Assembly: GCF_000023865.1 (NCBI RefSeq)
Contig: NC_013159.1
Span: 1,762,001-1,826,000 of the forward strand
Length of the DNA stretch: 64,000 nt
Direction of reading: 5' to 3'
Origin: Saccharomonospora viridis DSM 43017
GTDB lineage: Bacteria > Actinomycetota > Actinomycetes > Mycobacteriales > Pseudonocardiaceae
Shown here: in pieces, positions 29,326 to 38,275 of the stretch
How the letters are laid out: each line of letters starts with the position of its first letter
How positions within the stretch are numbered: position 1 is the stretch's first letter
The notes under the pieces: generated by a model
What the model saw: only the letters and a program-made list of their open reading frames with translations
What the model was told of the DNA's origin: nothing
Databases searched by the model: none
Translations under genes and position numbers: made by a program

Positions 29326-31016
29326 GACCCCTGCCCTTGTGTCGACGCGCCCGAAGATGCGACGCCCAGCTCCGGTTTCGCTTCCCGGCGGTGTTCGGCG
29401 GCCCGAGGAAGGATTCGGGCGAGCCGGGCGCGGAAATCGCGCTCCGCCGTACCCAGCGAGTACAGGACCTTCTTGCCGTCCTTCTTGCCTTTGTCGGCGA
29501 CCTCGCGGCCGATGAAGGCGCCGGCGCTCGCCGTGCCGAGCACTCGTTCGGCGATCCGCATGGTCTCGGCCCACGCCTTCTGCTCCCACGCGCGCTGGCC
29601 CCGACTCAGCACGTCGAAGTCAGTGCCCGTGGCACTGATTCCGGCCAGAAGTCGACGCACCAACGGGTCGAGCGCGTGCAACACGAGCTCACCGGGCCGG
29701 TGCCCCTTGTCCCACGGGATGGGGTCCGCCCCCTGCGCGCGCCGTAGGTCCGCCGACAGGCTGTTGACAGCCTGCGCGAGTTCCTCAGCTTGTTCGGTCG
29801 CTTCGGCCACCAGGTCATAGACTTCACCCTCGGCGCGTAACGCGGCCACGGGTAGAGGCATCGCATCGTGCAGGATGTCTTCCACCACAGCGGACTGGTT
29901 GCCGTACAGCAGCCCGTAAGTCTGTACCCGCAGGGGGTAGTCGTCGGCGATCACACCGTCGACACGGGCGCTGTTGATCTGGCGGAGCAGATCGCTGGTG
30001 TGGAATTTCCCTTTCTCCTCGCGTTCCACGGCGAGCAGTGCCTCCATGCCTTGCCAGATGGCCTTGCCCGGGGCATGTCGACGCGGTCGTCGCGCGGGGG
30101 CACCTGCCTTGGGATTCGGGGCGGACGTCCACGTCGTGTGCGGTTCCCACTCCGGTAGCACGCTGATGCGATCGCCCGCGGTCAGCACCACACGGCAGAC
30201 CCGCTGCCCGTCACCGGTTTGCTCCGGTGAAAGGCGCACCCGCCGTGACTGCCACGTCCACAGCTCCAACAAGCCCTGCGGGGCATAGGTATCCCATTCA
30301 GGTCCGAAAGGAGGATCGCGTTTCCACTGTGGAACCCCCCACATGTCCTCGGGGTGGACCGGGGTGTTCAACAGCAACGTCTCATACAGACTGCGTCCAA
30401 CGGGAACGACGACACCGAGCTGTCCCAGTGGTCCGGTCGGGTTCCCGGTCGTCTTGCCCGCCTTGACTTTCGGGTCGCCTTCAGCGCCGCTTTTGATGGC
30501 GGCGGTATCCCAACACTGTGTGTGCAGCAGCCACCGCGCAGCCTCCCCCGGCGTCAGCGGGAACGGATCACCGTCGGTGCGGGATGTGAACAACGGGACG
30601 TTGTTCCCGGACGCCGCCGTGGCCACCAGAACCGCGGTCCCTTTCGTCTCCCCCTTGGGGGTTCGCAATCCCGCAACCTGTGCGAAGGGCCGCGTGTCGT
30701 GGAAGAGCGCGAATCGATCGCGATACTGGTCGAAATACTCAGACAGTCGGTCACGCTCTTCGTCGGTGAAGCGCCCGGCCGCAAACCGTTTCGACCATCC
30801 CTCTCGCGTGGTCGGTGGTCCGAGGGCATCGACCATGACGGGTAGGAGAACTTGTCGCAGCAGCGCCGGAACCTGGGTCGGCACATCAACGACCAGATCG
30901 GCGAGTTCATGGGAACGCAGTAGTGCCTCAGCGATCCCCACCGCTTCGAGCGCGCCACTGTGCCGATGCCGTATCGGCAACCATGGCTGCGTCAGCAAGT
31001 TGTACTCATCTGTCAC
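29322..31016 (-). CDS. casA: CasA/Cse1 (Cas8e), Cascade large subunit, locus 2
   Basis: 564-aa Cse1. The opening YNLLTQPWLPIRHRHSGALE is the classic Cse1 start, followed by FDQYRDRFALFHDTRPFAQV and SLYETLLLNTPVHPEDM. GTG 31016 has GAGG 8 bases upstream; the frame is open to 31055. It is longer than the locus 1 protein by about 40 residues. A 220-base gap to cas3 may hold the Cascade-adaptation operon promoter. Confidence 0.94.
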   Translation of the reverse strand: MTDEYNLLTQPWLPIRHRHSGALEAVGIAEALLRSHELADLVVDVPTQVPALLRQVLLPVMVDALGPPTTREGWSKRFAAGRFTDEERDRLSEYFDQYRDRFALFHDTRPFAQVAGLRTPKGETKGTAVLVATAASGNNVPLFTSRTDGDPFPLTPGEAARWLLHTQCWDTAAIKSGAEGDPKVKAGKTTGNPTGPLGQLGVVVPVGRSLYETLLLNTPVHPEDMWGVPQWKRDPPFGPEWDTYAPQGLLELWTWQSRRVRLSPEQTGDGQRVCRVVLTAGDRISVLPEWEPHTTWTSAPNPKAGAPARRPRRHAPGKAIWQGMEALLAVEREEKGKFHTSDLLRQINSARVDGVIADDYPLRVQTYGLLYGNQSAVVEDILHDAMPLPVAALRAEGEVYDLVAEATEQAEELAQAVNSLSADLRRAQGADPIPWDKGHRPGELVLHALDPLVRRLLAGISATGTDFDVLSRGQRAWEQKAWAETMRIAERVLGTASAGAFIGREVADKGKKDGKKVLYSLGTAERDFRARLARILPRAAEHRREAKPELGVASSGASTQGQGS

Positions 31017-31236
31017 GCAGCGCACCTCGCTGAGACAACGCGTCCGTCCTCTCACTGAATGTCGCTAATCCTGTACTGAACATTACGTTTCCTTGCGGAA
31101 AAGGTGTCCTTTCGAGTCGACTTCGCGCATAGCGCTCGTACATGCCCCGGCGTGGGCCAGTGGGTGCTATTGCCACCACAGCAGTGAGACGTGCCCGTCT
31201 GTGACGCCGTCGCAATCTCACCATCCTGCCGGTTCC
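31017..31236. other. Intergenic region between cas3 and casA, locus 2
   Basis: 220 bases. It corresponds to the gene-free gap between cas3 and casA in locus 1 (5556-5809), so a separate promoter for the casA-cas2 genes is likely in both loci. No conserved operator was identified by eye. Confidence 0.4.
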
Positions 31237-34074
31237 TCACCGCGGGTTCACCACCAGGCCGAGGGTGCTGTCGTAGGTCACGGTCTTGCCCAAGACGTCG
31301 GACCGGCCATTGTGGAGCACGAGCGCTTTGGTGTGTCGAAGCCACGGATGACCGTGCCATCCCGGCAACGGACGTAGGTTTTCCTCGGCCGATGTGGTCA
31401 AGCTCTGGGGGAGCCGCACTGTCGCCGCGAGGATTTCGTCTAAAAGTTCCGCGGCGACATCCCCGTTGACACCGAGCCTGCGGCCGGACAAGGTGCTGTA
31501 ACCTCGGTCGCCCTCATGGACGAGTACGACTTCCACACTGGGCGCTCCGTCACGAACCAGGGCTTGGAACTGCTGTTCCCCCAGACCTTCGCGATGTGCT
31601 CCGACGTGGAGTCCTTCGAGGGTTCCGGAGTGTTCCTCGCCTCGGCGAGCGAGCCGAAACGGCTCGGCATTGGCGATGCGCTCCTCCTGACGGCGCTGAT
31701 AGTCGACATACGCGGCATGCTCCGCTTCGACCCATGCGCGGGGAACGCTCAACGGCTTCCCGTCATACACCGCCGCAACCAGCTCCGGCACCTGACTCGG
31801 TACCCGCCATTGCCCGCCCTCGGCTTCGATGACCAGCGCGGCCGAGCGCAACAGGAGGTACTCGCCGTAGATCGCGATGCTCTGCCGCACCAACCAGGGC
31901 GGCTTGGCCCCGCGTCGACAGAGCCCGGTCACCACCACTTCGGGAGTTTTAAGCGGGGTGGGTCGATGGGCGAGATTGTGTCGATGCAGCCGTCCGATCC
32001 TCTGCAGCAACAAGTCGATGGGGGCCAGGTCGGTGACCAGTAGGTCGGCATCGACGTCGAAAGACTGTTCTGCGAGGCTTGTCGCGACAAGGATCCACCG
32101 TGTCCCCGGAGGGACACGCTTCGCCGGGTCGGGGCCGAACCTGCCGAGGTTGTCTTCGGTGCGTTCAGCTCGGTCGCCGGCGTGAAGCCGTCCGTGGAGC
32201 AAACCCACCTGATCCCGCCCGAAGCGTCGTGCCAGCATCCGATAGGTGGCTTGGGCGCGGTCGACGGTGTTGCGAATGACCAGGGCGCAACCGCCTTCTC
32301 GGAGCCGATCGGCGATCAGATCGGCCACGGCGTTTTCGGCGTCGTCCGCGGCTGTTCTTCCCTGATGTGGTGTCTCATCGACGACGCTGACCCGCACGTG
32401 TTGGTCCGGACGCCACGATCCCGTGTGCTCCACGATCGGCTCCCGCACGTTCCCGTCGCTGCCCACGGACACCGCGGTGACACTCGGATATCCCCGTGGG
32501 GGATGCACCGGTTCGGGCGTGGAAGGCTGCACGTGAGCGGACACATAGGCGTTGATCAGCCGTTCGCGTTGCTCCGGAGGCAGGGTGGCCGACAACAACA
32601 CCACGGGGACCCGTGCCTGTCCCAACCACCTCAACCCCTCTTCGAGGAACTGCGACATGTAGACGTCGCATGCGTGGACCTCGTCGAGGATCACGACCTT
32701 GCCGATCAGCCCGGCCATACGCAGCATCACGTGCTTCGTGCGGGTCGCGGCGAACAGGAGCTGGTCGATCGTGCCCACCACGAACGGGCACAGTAAGCCG
32801 CGTTTACTACCGAGGAACCATTCCGCGGGCACCAATCGATCCGGTGCGCCGGAATCCTCCTCGGTCGCGACCATCCCGTACTGGGCATCGTCCTCAGGAA
32901 CGCAGTAATCGTCCATCGGCGCTTCACCGGTGGCCTCCAGCAACGCCCGCCACTGCTTGTTCAGTCTGCGCTTGCCGTGCAGCAGTGCCACCTGGCCTTC
33001 CAACCCCGGCTCCGTCGCAGCGACCCAGCCACGGACCTCCGAGAACATGGGGTCGCAGGTCGCCTGAGTCGGCATGCCGACGAAGACCCCGTCGGCCCCG
33101 AAGCGAGCAGCGAGGATCTCGGCAGCCAGCAGGGCCGCCTTGGTCTTGCCCTCTCCCATCGGGGCCTCGAACACCATCAGACCGGGGTCGGGCATTCGTC
33201 GCGCGACATCCACGATCATCGCCTGGGCGGGGCGCATGTCCTGACCGAATCGGTCCCGGAAGGCCTCGGGCCCCGGCACCGGCCTCGTACCCCACCCACC
33301 GCGCAGGCCCAGCTCCCGCCACGCCCTGTCCGCGCGGCGCCGGGACTGCTCGATGCCCGTCTTCGCCAATTCGTCCAGACCTTCGAACACGGTCGTGTTG
33401 CTGGCGATCCAGTCGGCCATCACGACCAAGCCGGCGAGCTGTAACTGGAGCGCACGATTCGGCACTTCCACCGGCGCCACCTCAGCCACGGTTCGGTAAC
33501 CGAGCTGTTCGGTGAAGACCCGCAGCAACACTTCCTGCGCACGAAGCCATTCCGCGGAAGCGCCTTGCACGGCACGCAACGCGGCAGGGCGCAGATAGAG
33601 GGCGTCGCGACCAGGGAACGTGCCATGATGACCGGCGACCAACGGCCACACCCAGTCGATCTGTTCGACCGGCCAGCCCGCTTGCGGTAGGCAGCGCCGC
33701 AACAGCGCGGCCCCCGCTTTGTCATGCCGCCACGGCTGACGGGCGACCCGATGGCGATCCCATTGCAGTCCCGCATCCCATACGAGCCGCGCACAGTCTT
33801 CGTCCACGAACTGGAAGGCGGGTACCGCTTTTCCACAATCGTGGACACCGCAGAGCCAAGCGAAAAACGGCCTACCCTTACCCGGACCTCCCGCGATCTC
33901 GTCGACCGAGCGGCGCGTCACGGGGGCCAAGAACCGGTCCCACAGGCATTCGGCCACCGCAGCGGTATCCAACATGTGCGCCAACAACAGGTTCCGGCGC
34001 CCACCGCCCCGCGAGGCCGACTTCCCCCACAACGCTTCCAGCCATCGCTGTTCCGAAGGATCAGCCACAACCAC
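31237..34074 (-). CDS. cas3: Cas3 helicase-nuclease, type I-E locus 2
   Basis: 945-aa Cas3. Early LLLAHMLDTAAVAECLW (H33), HD site GVHDCGK (H78-D79) and AGHHG form the nuclease. The helicase has Walker A APMGEGKTKAALLA, DEVHACD, LLSATLPP, and C-terminal ATSLAEQSFDVDAD and QRIGRLHRH. GTG 34074 is the annotated start; GTG 34068 is also possible. It diverges from array 4, the same arrangement as cas3 and array 1. Confidence 0.94.
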   Translation of the reverse strand: MVVADPSEQRWLEALWGKSASRGGGRRNLLLAHMLDTAAVAECLWDRFLAPVTRRSVDEIAGGPGKGRPFFAWLCGVHDCGKAVPAFQFVDEDCARLVWDAGLQWDRHRVARQPWRHDKAGAALLRRCLPQAGWPVEQIDWVWPLVAGHHGTFPGRDALYLRPAALRAVQGASAEWLRAQEVLLRVFTEQLGYRTVAEVAPVEVPNRALQLQLAGLVVMADWIASNTTVFEGLDELAKTGIEQSRRRADRAWRELGLRGGWGTRPVPGPEAFRDRFGQDMRPAQAMIVDVARRMPDPGLMVFEAPMGEGKTKAALLAAEILAARFGADGVFVGMPTQATCDPMFSEVRGWVAATEPGLEGQVALLHGKRRLNKQWRALLEATGEAPMDDYCVPEDDAQYGMVATEEDSGAPDRLVPAEWFLGSKRGLLCPFVVGTIDQLLFAATRTKHVMLRMAGLIGKVVILDEVHACDVYMSQFLEEGLRWLGQARVPVVLLSATLPPEQRERLINAYVSAHVQPSTPEPVHPPRGYPSVTAVSVGSDGNVREPIVEHTGSWRPDQHVRVSVVDETPHQGRTAADDAENAVADLIADRLREGGCALVIRNTVDRAQATYRMLARRFGRDQVGLLHGRLHAGDRAERTEDNLGRFGPDPAKRVPPGTRWILVATSLAEQSFDVDADLLVTDLAPIDLLLQRIGRLHRHNLAHRPTPLKTPEVVVTGLCRRGAKPPWLVRQSIAIYGEYLLLRSAALVIEAEGGQWRVPSQVPELVAAVYDGKPLSVPRAWVEAEHAAYVDYQRRQEERIANAEPFRLARRGEEHSGTLEGLHVGAHREGLGEQQFQALVRDGAPSVEVVLVHEGDRGYSTLSGRRLGVNGDVAAELLDEILAATVRLPQSLTTSAEENLRPLPGWHGHPWLRHTKALVLHNGRSDVLGKTVTYDSTLGLVVNPR

Positions 34075-34254
34075 GTACTGGCCCCCTGCGTTGTCAACCG
34101 ACGGACATCGGGCACCGTAGAGGACACCGCCGACAATTTCCGGAACATGCGGAAATTGACTCCTCTCGGAGGAGGGATGAGCACTCCCCGCTCACTCTGT
34201 GTCAGACTGAATGAAAACCGCTCGTTGGCCGGGTAAATGCCCAGGTCAACAAGT
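34075..34254 (+). promoter_or_regulatory. Leader of array 4 and divergent cas3 upstream region
   Basis: 180 bases between the cas3 start and array 4. The 15 bases before repeat 1 (CCCAGGTCAACAAGT, 34240-34254) match array 3 at 14 of 15. The block before it is relatively AT-rich (GAATGAAAACC, GGGTAAATG). It likely carries back-to-back promoters for cas3 and array 4. Confidence 0.6.
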
Positions 34255-34831
34255 GTCGGCCCCGCGCACGCGGGGATGGTCCGCGGTCGCGGTGTGCGCT
34301 GCCTCGGGTGTCGGGGTCGGCCCCGCGCACGCGGGGATGGTCCGGCGGCGTGCAGCTCGTCCCGCTCATCGGCGGTGTCGGCCCCGCGCACGCGGGGATG
34401 GTCCCTTGCCAACGTTGTATAACGTGGTGGCATGTCCGTCGGCCCCGCGCACGCGGGGATGGTCCGGCAATGGCTTGTTTGAGCATCTTCTTGGCTTCGT
34501 CGGCCCCGCGCACGCGGGGATGGTCCCGGTACGCGGTACCGGCGACAGAGTGTCTCCACGTCGGCCCCGCGCACGCGGGGATGGTCCGTAGCCCCTCCCG
34601 AAGGTCACGTTTCCGCAGGTGTCGGCCCCGCGCACGCGGGGATGGTCCGTTACCGATGAATCGGTGCTGGTAGAGCGGCATGTCGGCCCCGCGCACGCGG
34701 GGATGGTCCCGACGTCACCCGGCGCGGCTACCGGGTCGGGTGGTCGGCCCCGCGCACGCGGGGATGGTCCTCCATCCAAGGCGCGGACGTTGCCGCGCCG
34801 GTGGTCGGCCCCGCGCACGCGGGGGTGGCTT
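34255..34831 (+). CRISPR. CRISPR array 4, type I-E, 10 repeats / 9 spacers
   Basis: 10 copies of the array 3 repeat class on the plus strand (GTCGGCCCCGCG...), every 61 bases from 34255. The last copy (34804-34831) has several changes at its end, marking the trailer. The position-29 base is G at 5, C at 3 and T at 1 of 9 junctions. All repeats except the last are identical. Confidence 0.97.
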
Positions 34832-34909
34832 CTCGGCTTCACCAACAACTTAAAGCTCCAGCCAGATGGTGTCGTCAGGCTTACGGGACTGTCTAATGAC
34901 GGGCGGCTA

Positions 34910-34981
34910 CCCGCACTCGGCCCCGTAGTTCGCGGATGTGAACGCCTCTATGGCCGCCTTTGACACGGCATAGGTGACGTG
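34910..34981 (-). pseudogene. Possible remnant of a short-chain dehydrogenase
   Basis: 24 codons reading TYAVSKAAIEAFTSANYG, matching the YxxxK active-site helix pattern of SDR enzymes. No Rossmann glycine motif is found upstream in any frame and a stop follows at 34907-34909. It may be a fragment of a lost gene or chance similarity. Confidence 0.25.
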
Positions 34982-35205
34982 GGACGGCAGCTGGGCTCGG
35001 ATGAGGGTATGGAGAGCATCCATCGCCAGGATGCTCGGCGTCCGTCGTGGTCCGGACGGTTCACGACCACCGTGAAGTGGGGCCGAGCCGACCCCGGGAC
35101 AGTGCGCCGGTGGCAGTGGGCATTCGCTTCCGGAATCGACTGTCCTGCAGAACCAGGGGTGTGTAGGTCCCTTCCTGAGCAGCTCGACGAAGTGGCGCAT
35201 GTCGG

Positions 35206-35236
35206 CCTCCAAGCACGCGGCCTGCGTGCTTGGAGG
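35206..35236. repeat. Perfect 13-bp stem-loop
   Basis: CCTCCAAGCACGC (35206-35218) and its exact reverse complement (35224-35236) enclose a 5-base loop. No T run follows in either direction, so a standard intrinsic terminator is not supported. Confidence 0.5.
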
Positions 35237-35754
35237 TGCAGCTCCGCTCACTCGCTGCCGTCGCCGTAGTCGATGAGCGTGTGCGGAATCCCGGTCGCGA
35301 CGAGGTGGTCAAGGGCGACGAGATCGGTGCCGCGCATCACCTTCACGACGGTCGCTTGCGGACGTGTCGGGAGGTTCCCGCCGTTGCCGGTGTACATCGC
35401 TACTCCCACGCCCCGCAGTGACCCACGTGCTGCGTGGGACTCACCTCGTTCCACACCGTGTCCAGCGGACATACCGCCACGCCGGAGATCACGTCCAGCG
35501 GGGCCGTCGCGTGCCACTATCGGGAAGTTGTGTCGTGGTCACCGCCGCACGTTGCGCCTGGTTCAACAGGTTGAAGCCGCTGGAGAATCTCTTCACGTAG
35601 CCGAAGAGATCCCACTTAGTGCGTCGCCCCGAAACTACCCAACGAGTGTTCGGAGATGGCTCTGCCCTTCCCGGCTCGGGATCTTCCGCGAATTCGAGTC
35701 GATGAAACGGGATTACCTGGGCGAAGTGGAAGGCCTCTCAGTTCTGCCGGCTAA

Positions 35755-36621
35755 GAGCATGTCTCATTTCGCGAGTTTCTTGAAGCAGGTGAGGGCTGCG
35801 GCGAGAGTGAGGAAGGCGCAGAAGTGGTTGGCGTAGCGCTCGTAGCGTATGGTCAATCGTCGGTATCCGAACAGCCACGCGATACATCGTTCGATGACCC
35901 AGCGGTGCTTGCCGATTTTCTGGCTGGATTCGATGCCTTTGCGGGCGATGCGCACGGTGATTCCTTGCTTGCGTACCCAGTCTCGGAGTTCGGCCTGGTC
36001 GTAGGCTTTGTCGGCGTGGAGCTTGTCCGGCTTGCGCCGGCGGGGCCCCCGCCGGGATTTCACGGCGGGGATGGCCAGAATCAGCGGTTTGAGGGCGTGC
36101 GCGTCGTTGGTGTTCGCGGCCGAGATCGCGACCGCCAGCGGCAGTCCCGCCCGGTCGGACAGTGCATGGATCTTCGAGCCGGGTTTCCCGCGGTCCACAG
36201 GACTGGGACCGGTCAGAGATCCCCCTTTTGGCCCTGACGGAGGCTCCGTCCAGGACCGCGCGGGACCAGTCGATCATTCCCTGGCTGCCGAGTTCATCGA
36301 GTACCGCGCGATGCAACCTGCGCCATAATCCGGCTTTCGTCCACTCGGTGAAGCGACGATGCGCGGTCGGGACCTTCACTCCGAAGCTGGGTGGCAGGTG
36401 TCGCCAAGCGCACCCGCTTGTCAGCACGAACACGATCGCGGTGAACACAGCACGATCATCCACGCGCGACCGTCCGCCTCCCTGCGGACGAACCTGATGC
36501 GCAGGGACCAGCGGTTCGACCAGTGCCCACAGCTCATCAGGCACCAACCGCCGCGACAACTCATCAACCACGAACCAAGATCATGCCCGCAACCCAACCA
36601 AGATCCAAACGAGACACGCTC
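35755..36621. mobile_element. IS5-family insertion sequence (IS427-like group), 867 bp
   Basis: Terminal inverted repeats are GAGCATGTCTC (35755 inward) and its near match at the right end (GAGACACGCTC, ending 36621), with one mismatch in 11. The element is flanked by TAA on both sides (35752-35754 and 36622-36624), a 3-bp target duplication of the TNA type used by the IS427/IS1031 groups of IS5. It contains one transposase in two overlapping frames. Intact ends suggest a fairly recent insertion. Confidence 0.88.
35764..36571 (-). CDS. IS5-family transposase, two frames joined by a -1 frameshift
   Basis: The first frame (start 36571) carries the DUF4096-like N-terminal domain (LVEPLVPAHQVRPQGGGRSR, GCAWRHLPPSFG) and runs to the first catalytic Asp region (AVLDGASVRAKRG). 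The second frame, offset by -1, starts about GGSLTGPSPVDRGKPG and holds the rest of the DDE domain: HADKAYD (Asp) and RWVIERCIAWLFGYRRL (Glu), ending at 35764. The switch lies at an A4G5 run (minus strand of 36221-36229), a typical slippery site for this group, so it is likely programmed rather than a mutation. Confidence 0.85.
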
Positions 36622-36701
36622 TAAGTTCACCACCGCCGAAGAGGAAGACTTGAACCGGAACGGCGGCCACGGAATCAATGCAATGCCCGAAGGAATGGCG
36701 A

Positions 36702-37487
36702 ATGACAACCGATGATCCGCAAGGCTTGATCAAGATGATGGATGACTGTCTGAGACGTTCGTTCGGCATCGACCCGGAGCGGGATCACGATGAGGTATGT
36801 GCTCTGGCGACCACCGGTTATGTCGTGTCTTGCTGGCGAAACACGGTGGTTGAGGACATACACAGTGGCGGGTTTGTACCTACCGCGCGGCGTGGGTCAT
36901 ACGCCCGAGACGGAATTCCGGACCGGGACATGCTGAGGCTCAACGTGGCGACTTGGCGTCAGATCAGACCGCACGTACACCCTGAGGGAATCGATGTCAT
37001 CGCTGTCCGCGCTCTCTTGCGGGACAAGCACCGGCCGATAGTGCTGGGTTCCAACACCTTCACCTGTGGCGAGCTGTTCGCGGGAACGTGGACCAAGCTG
37101 GTATGGCACCTCAATGAGGGCGCGTGGCTTCCGCTACACCTCAAAGACCGCTTTGGTGGCGATGAGGCCGCGACCATGAGGTATTACGCGGTGTGCGGAG
37201 GCTCCTATGCCTCGGATTGGTTCGGTAACCCTTGGTGGGAATCGGCGATCACAGCGTCGGCCCGCCAGAACCCGCCACCGCGCGCCGACGACCTTGAACT
37301 CGCCCTACACGCACCGAACCAACTCGATGACGACGCGATCGGATGGTTGGTGAGCGCGAAGCGCAGCCCTCTTTTCAACGAGGCCATTCATGCTTGGAAG
37401 GCGGGCCGGGGTGTGGACGCGACTGATCTTGCACCTGGTCTGTGGTTCCCACCGGGAGTACCGGAGCTTCCAGAGCGCCTTCGATAG
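36702..37487 (+). CDS. Unrecognised 261-aa protein
   Basis: No family recognised. The product is soluble-looking, acidic and Trp-rich (NTFTCGELFAGTWTKLVWHL, YASDWFGNPWWESAITA). ATG 36702 has GAAGGA 7 bases upstream, which decides against the longer frame from 36678. It overlaps the end of the small ORF that the IS interrupts, so the IS may now polarly affect or replace its promoter. Codon use is similar to neighbours. Confidence 0.65.
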   Translation: MTTDDPQGLIKMMDDCLRRSFGIDPERDHDEVCALATTGYVVSCWRNTVVEDIHSGGFVPTARRGSYARDGIPDRDMLRLNVATWRQIRPHVHPEGIDVIAVRALLRDKHRPIVLGSNTFTCGELFAGTWTKLVWHLNEGAWLPLHLKDRFGGDEAATMRYYAVCGGSYASDWFGNPWWESAITASARQNPPPRADDLELALHAPNQLDDDAIGWLVSAKRSPLFNEAIHAWKAGRGVDATDLAPGLWFPPGVPELPERLR

Positions 37488-37699
37488 AACGACCATCATG
37501 GTGTCCCGGGAAGCGATAACGATGCGAGAAGATCGTCGATCAGAAAGGCACCGTTCGACATTCTTGCGTTCGTCAACCGTGGTCCTGGCCTCGGTGGCAG
37601 GACCAGTTTACGTAAGCTCGTCCGAGGCCCGGACCATATTCTAGACCTTCTGGCGTCTCAACTCATGCGGACAAACAGCATCGTACGGTGTCATCCCAG

Positions 37700-38275
37700 C
37701 TATCGGCGGTCGCGTGCGCGCACGATCCGCATGCCGTGCCGAACCGTGTGACGGTCGGTCATGGTCACGCTGTGCCAGCCTGCGGGGACGGCGGCGGCGA
37801 GCAGGCGGCGGCGGAACCGGGCCGCATTGCGCACGTGCCGGGCGAACGACCAGCGGGGCAGGACCCGACCACGGTGATGCTGGCCGGCCAGCGCTTCGTG
37901 TGCTGTGCAGTCGATCCACAAAAGATGCCTACTGCGACCGGTGAGGACACCGAGCACGACGAACGCCGTTCTGGTGAGCGCGCCGGTGGCCGGATCGTGC
38001 ACCACCACCGGGCCGGGGGCGCGCATGGCGGTCGCAACGAGTCGCAGCGTGTGCAACACGTGCACCAGAGGTCGGTAGTAGGAGTAGGGGGTGCCCGCGG
38101 GGAAGAGCGCGCCCAGCTTCGAACGCATCTGCTCGGTGTCCAGCAGAGTGACCTTCGGGTCGACGACGATGTTGCGAAGCAGGGTGCTTTTCCCTGCTCC
38201 GGGGAGGCCGGCGACCACGAACAGTGCGCGGTTGTCGAGGGAGAAGACCGGTTGATCGGATGTCACGATGTGCAC
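37700..38275 (-). CDS. P-loop kinase-like protein (AAA_33 type)
   Basis: 191-aa predicted small-molecule or nucleotide kinase. Walker A is VVAGLPGAGKSTLLRN near the N-terminus, followed by TLLDTEQMRSKL and an Arg-rich lid (RSFARH-type: RWSFARHVRNAARFRRR). GTG 38275 or GTG 38266 could start it; neither has a clear ribosome site, and the frame is open to 38596. Substrate unknown. A toxin-like zeta function is possible, but no antitoxin partner is visible. Confidence 0.72.
   Translation of the reverse strand: MHIVTSDQPVFSLDNRALFVVAGLPGAGKSTLLRNIVVDPKVTLLDTEQMRSKLGALFPAGTPYSYYRPLVHVLHTLRLVATAMRAPGPVVVHDPATGALTRTAFVVLGVLTGRSRHLLWIDCTAHEALAGQHHRGRVLPRWSFARHVRNAARFRRRLLAAAVPAGWHSVTMTDRHTVRHGMRIVRARDRR

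Larger units (their letters stand above)
34832..35701. other. Decayed region between array 4 and the IS element
   Basis: About 870 bases without an intact gene. On the minus strand, 34910-34981 encodes TYAVSKAAIEAFT, which resembles the catalytic Tyr-x-x-x-Lys helix of a short-chain dehydrogenase, but nothing around it continues the fold and a stop follows. A perfect 13-bp stem-loop lies at 35206-35236. It looks like gene debris beside a mobile element. Confidence 0.45.
35702..36715 (+). pseudogene. Small ORF split by the IS5-family insertion
   Basis: Removing the IS and one TAA target copy joins ATG 35702 to the frame ending at the TGA of 36713-36715, giving a continuous 47-aa product that begins MKRDYLGEVEG and ends MPEGMANDNR. 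Its end overlaps the start of the next gene (36702) by 14 bases, so the two were probably translationally coupled. The family is unknown. Restored frame across the junction is visible in the sequence; that it was a gene is inference. The ATG has only a weak upstream ribosome site. Confidence 0.4.
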
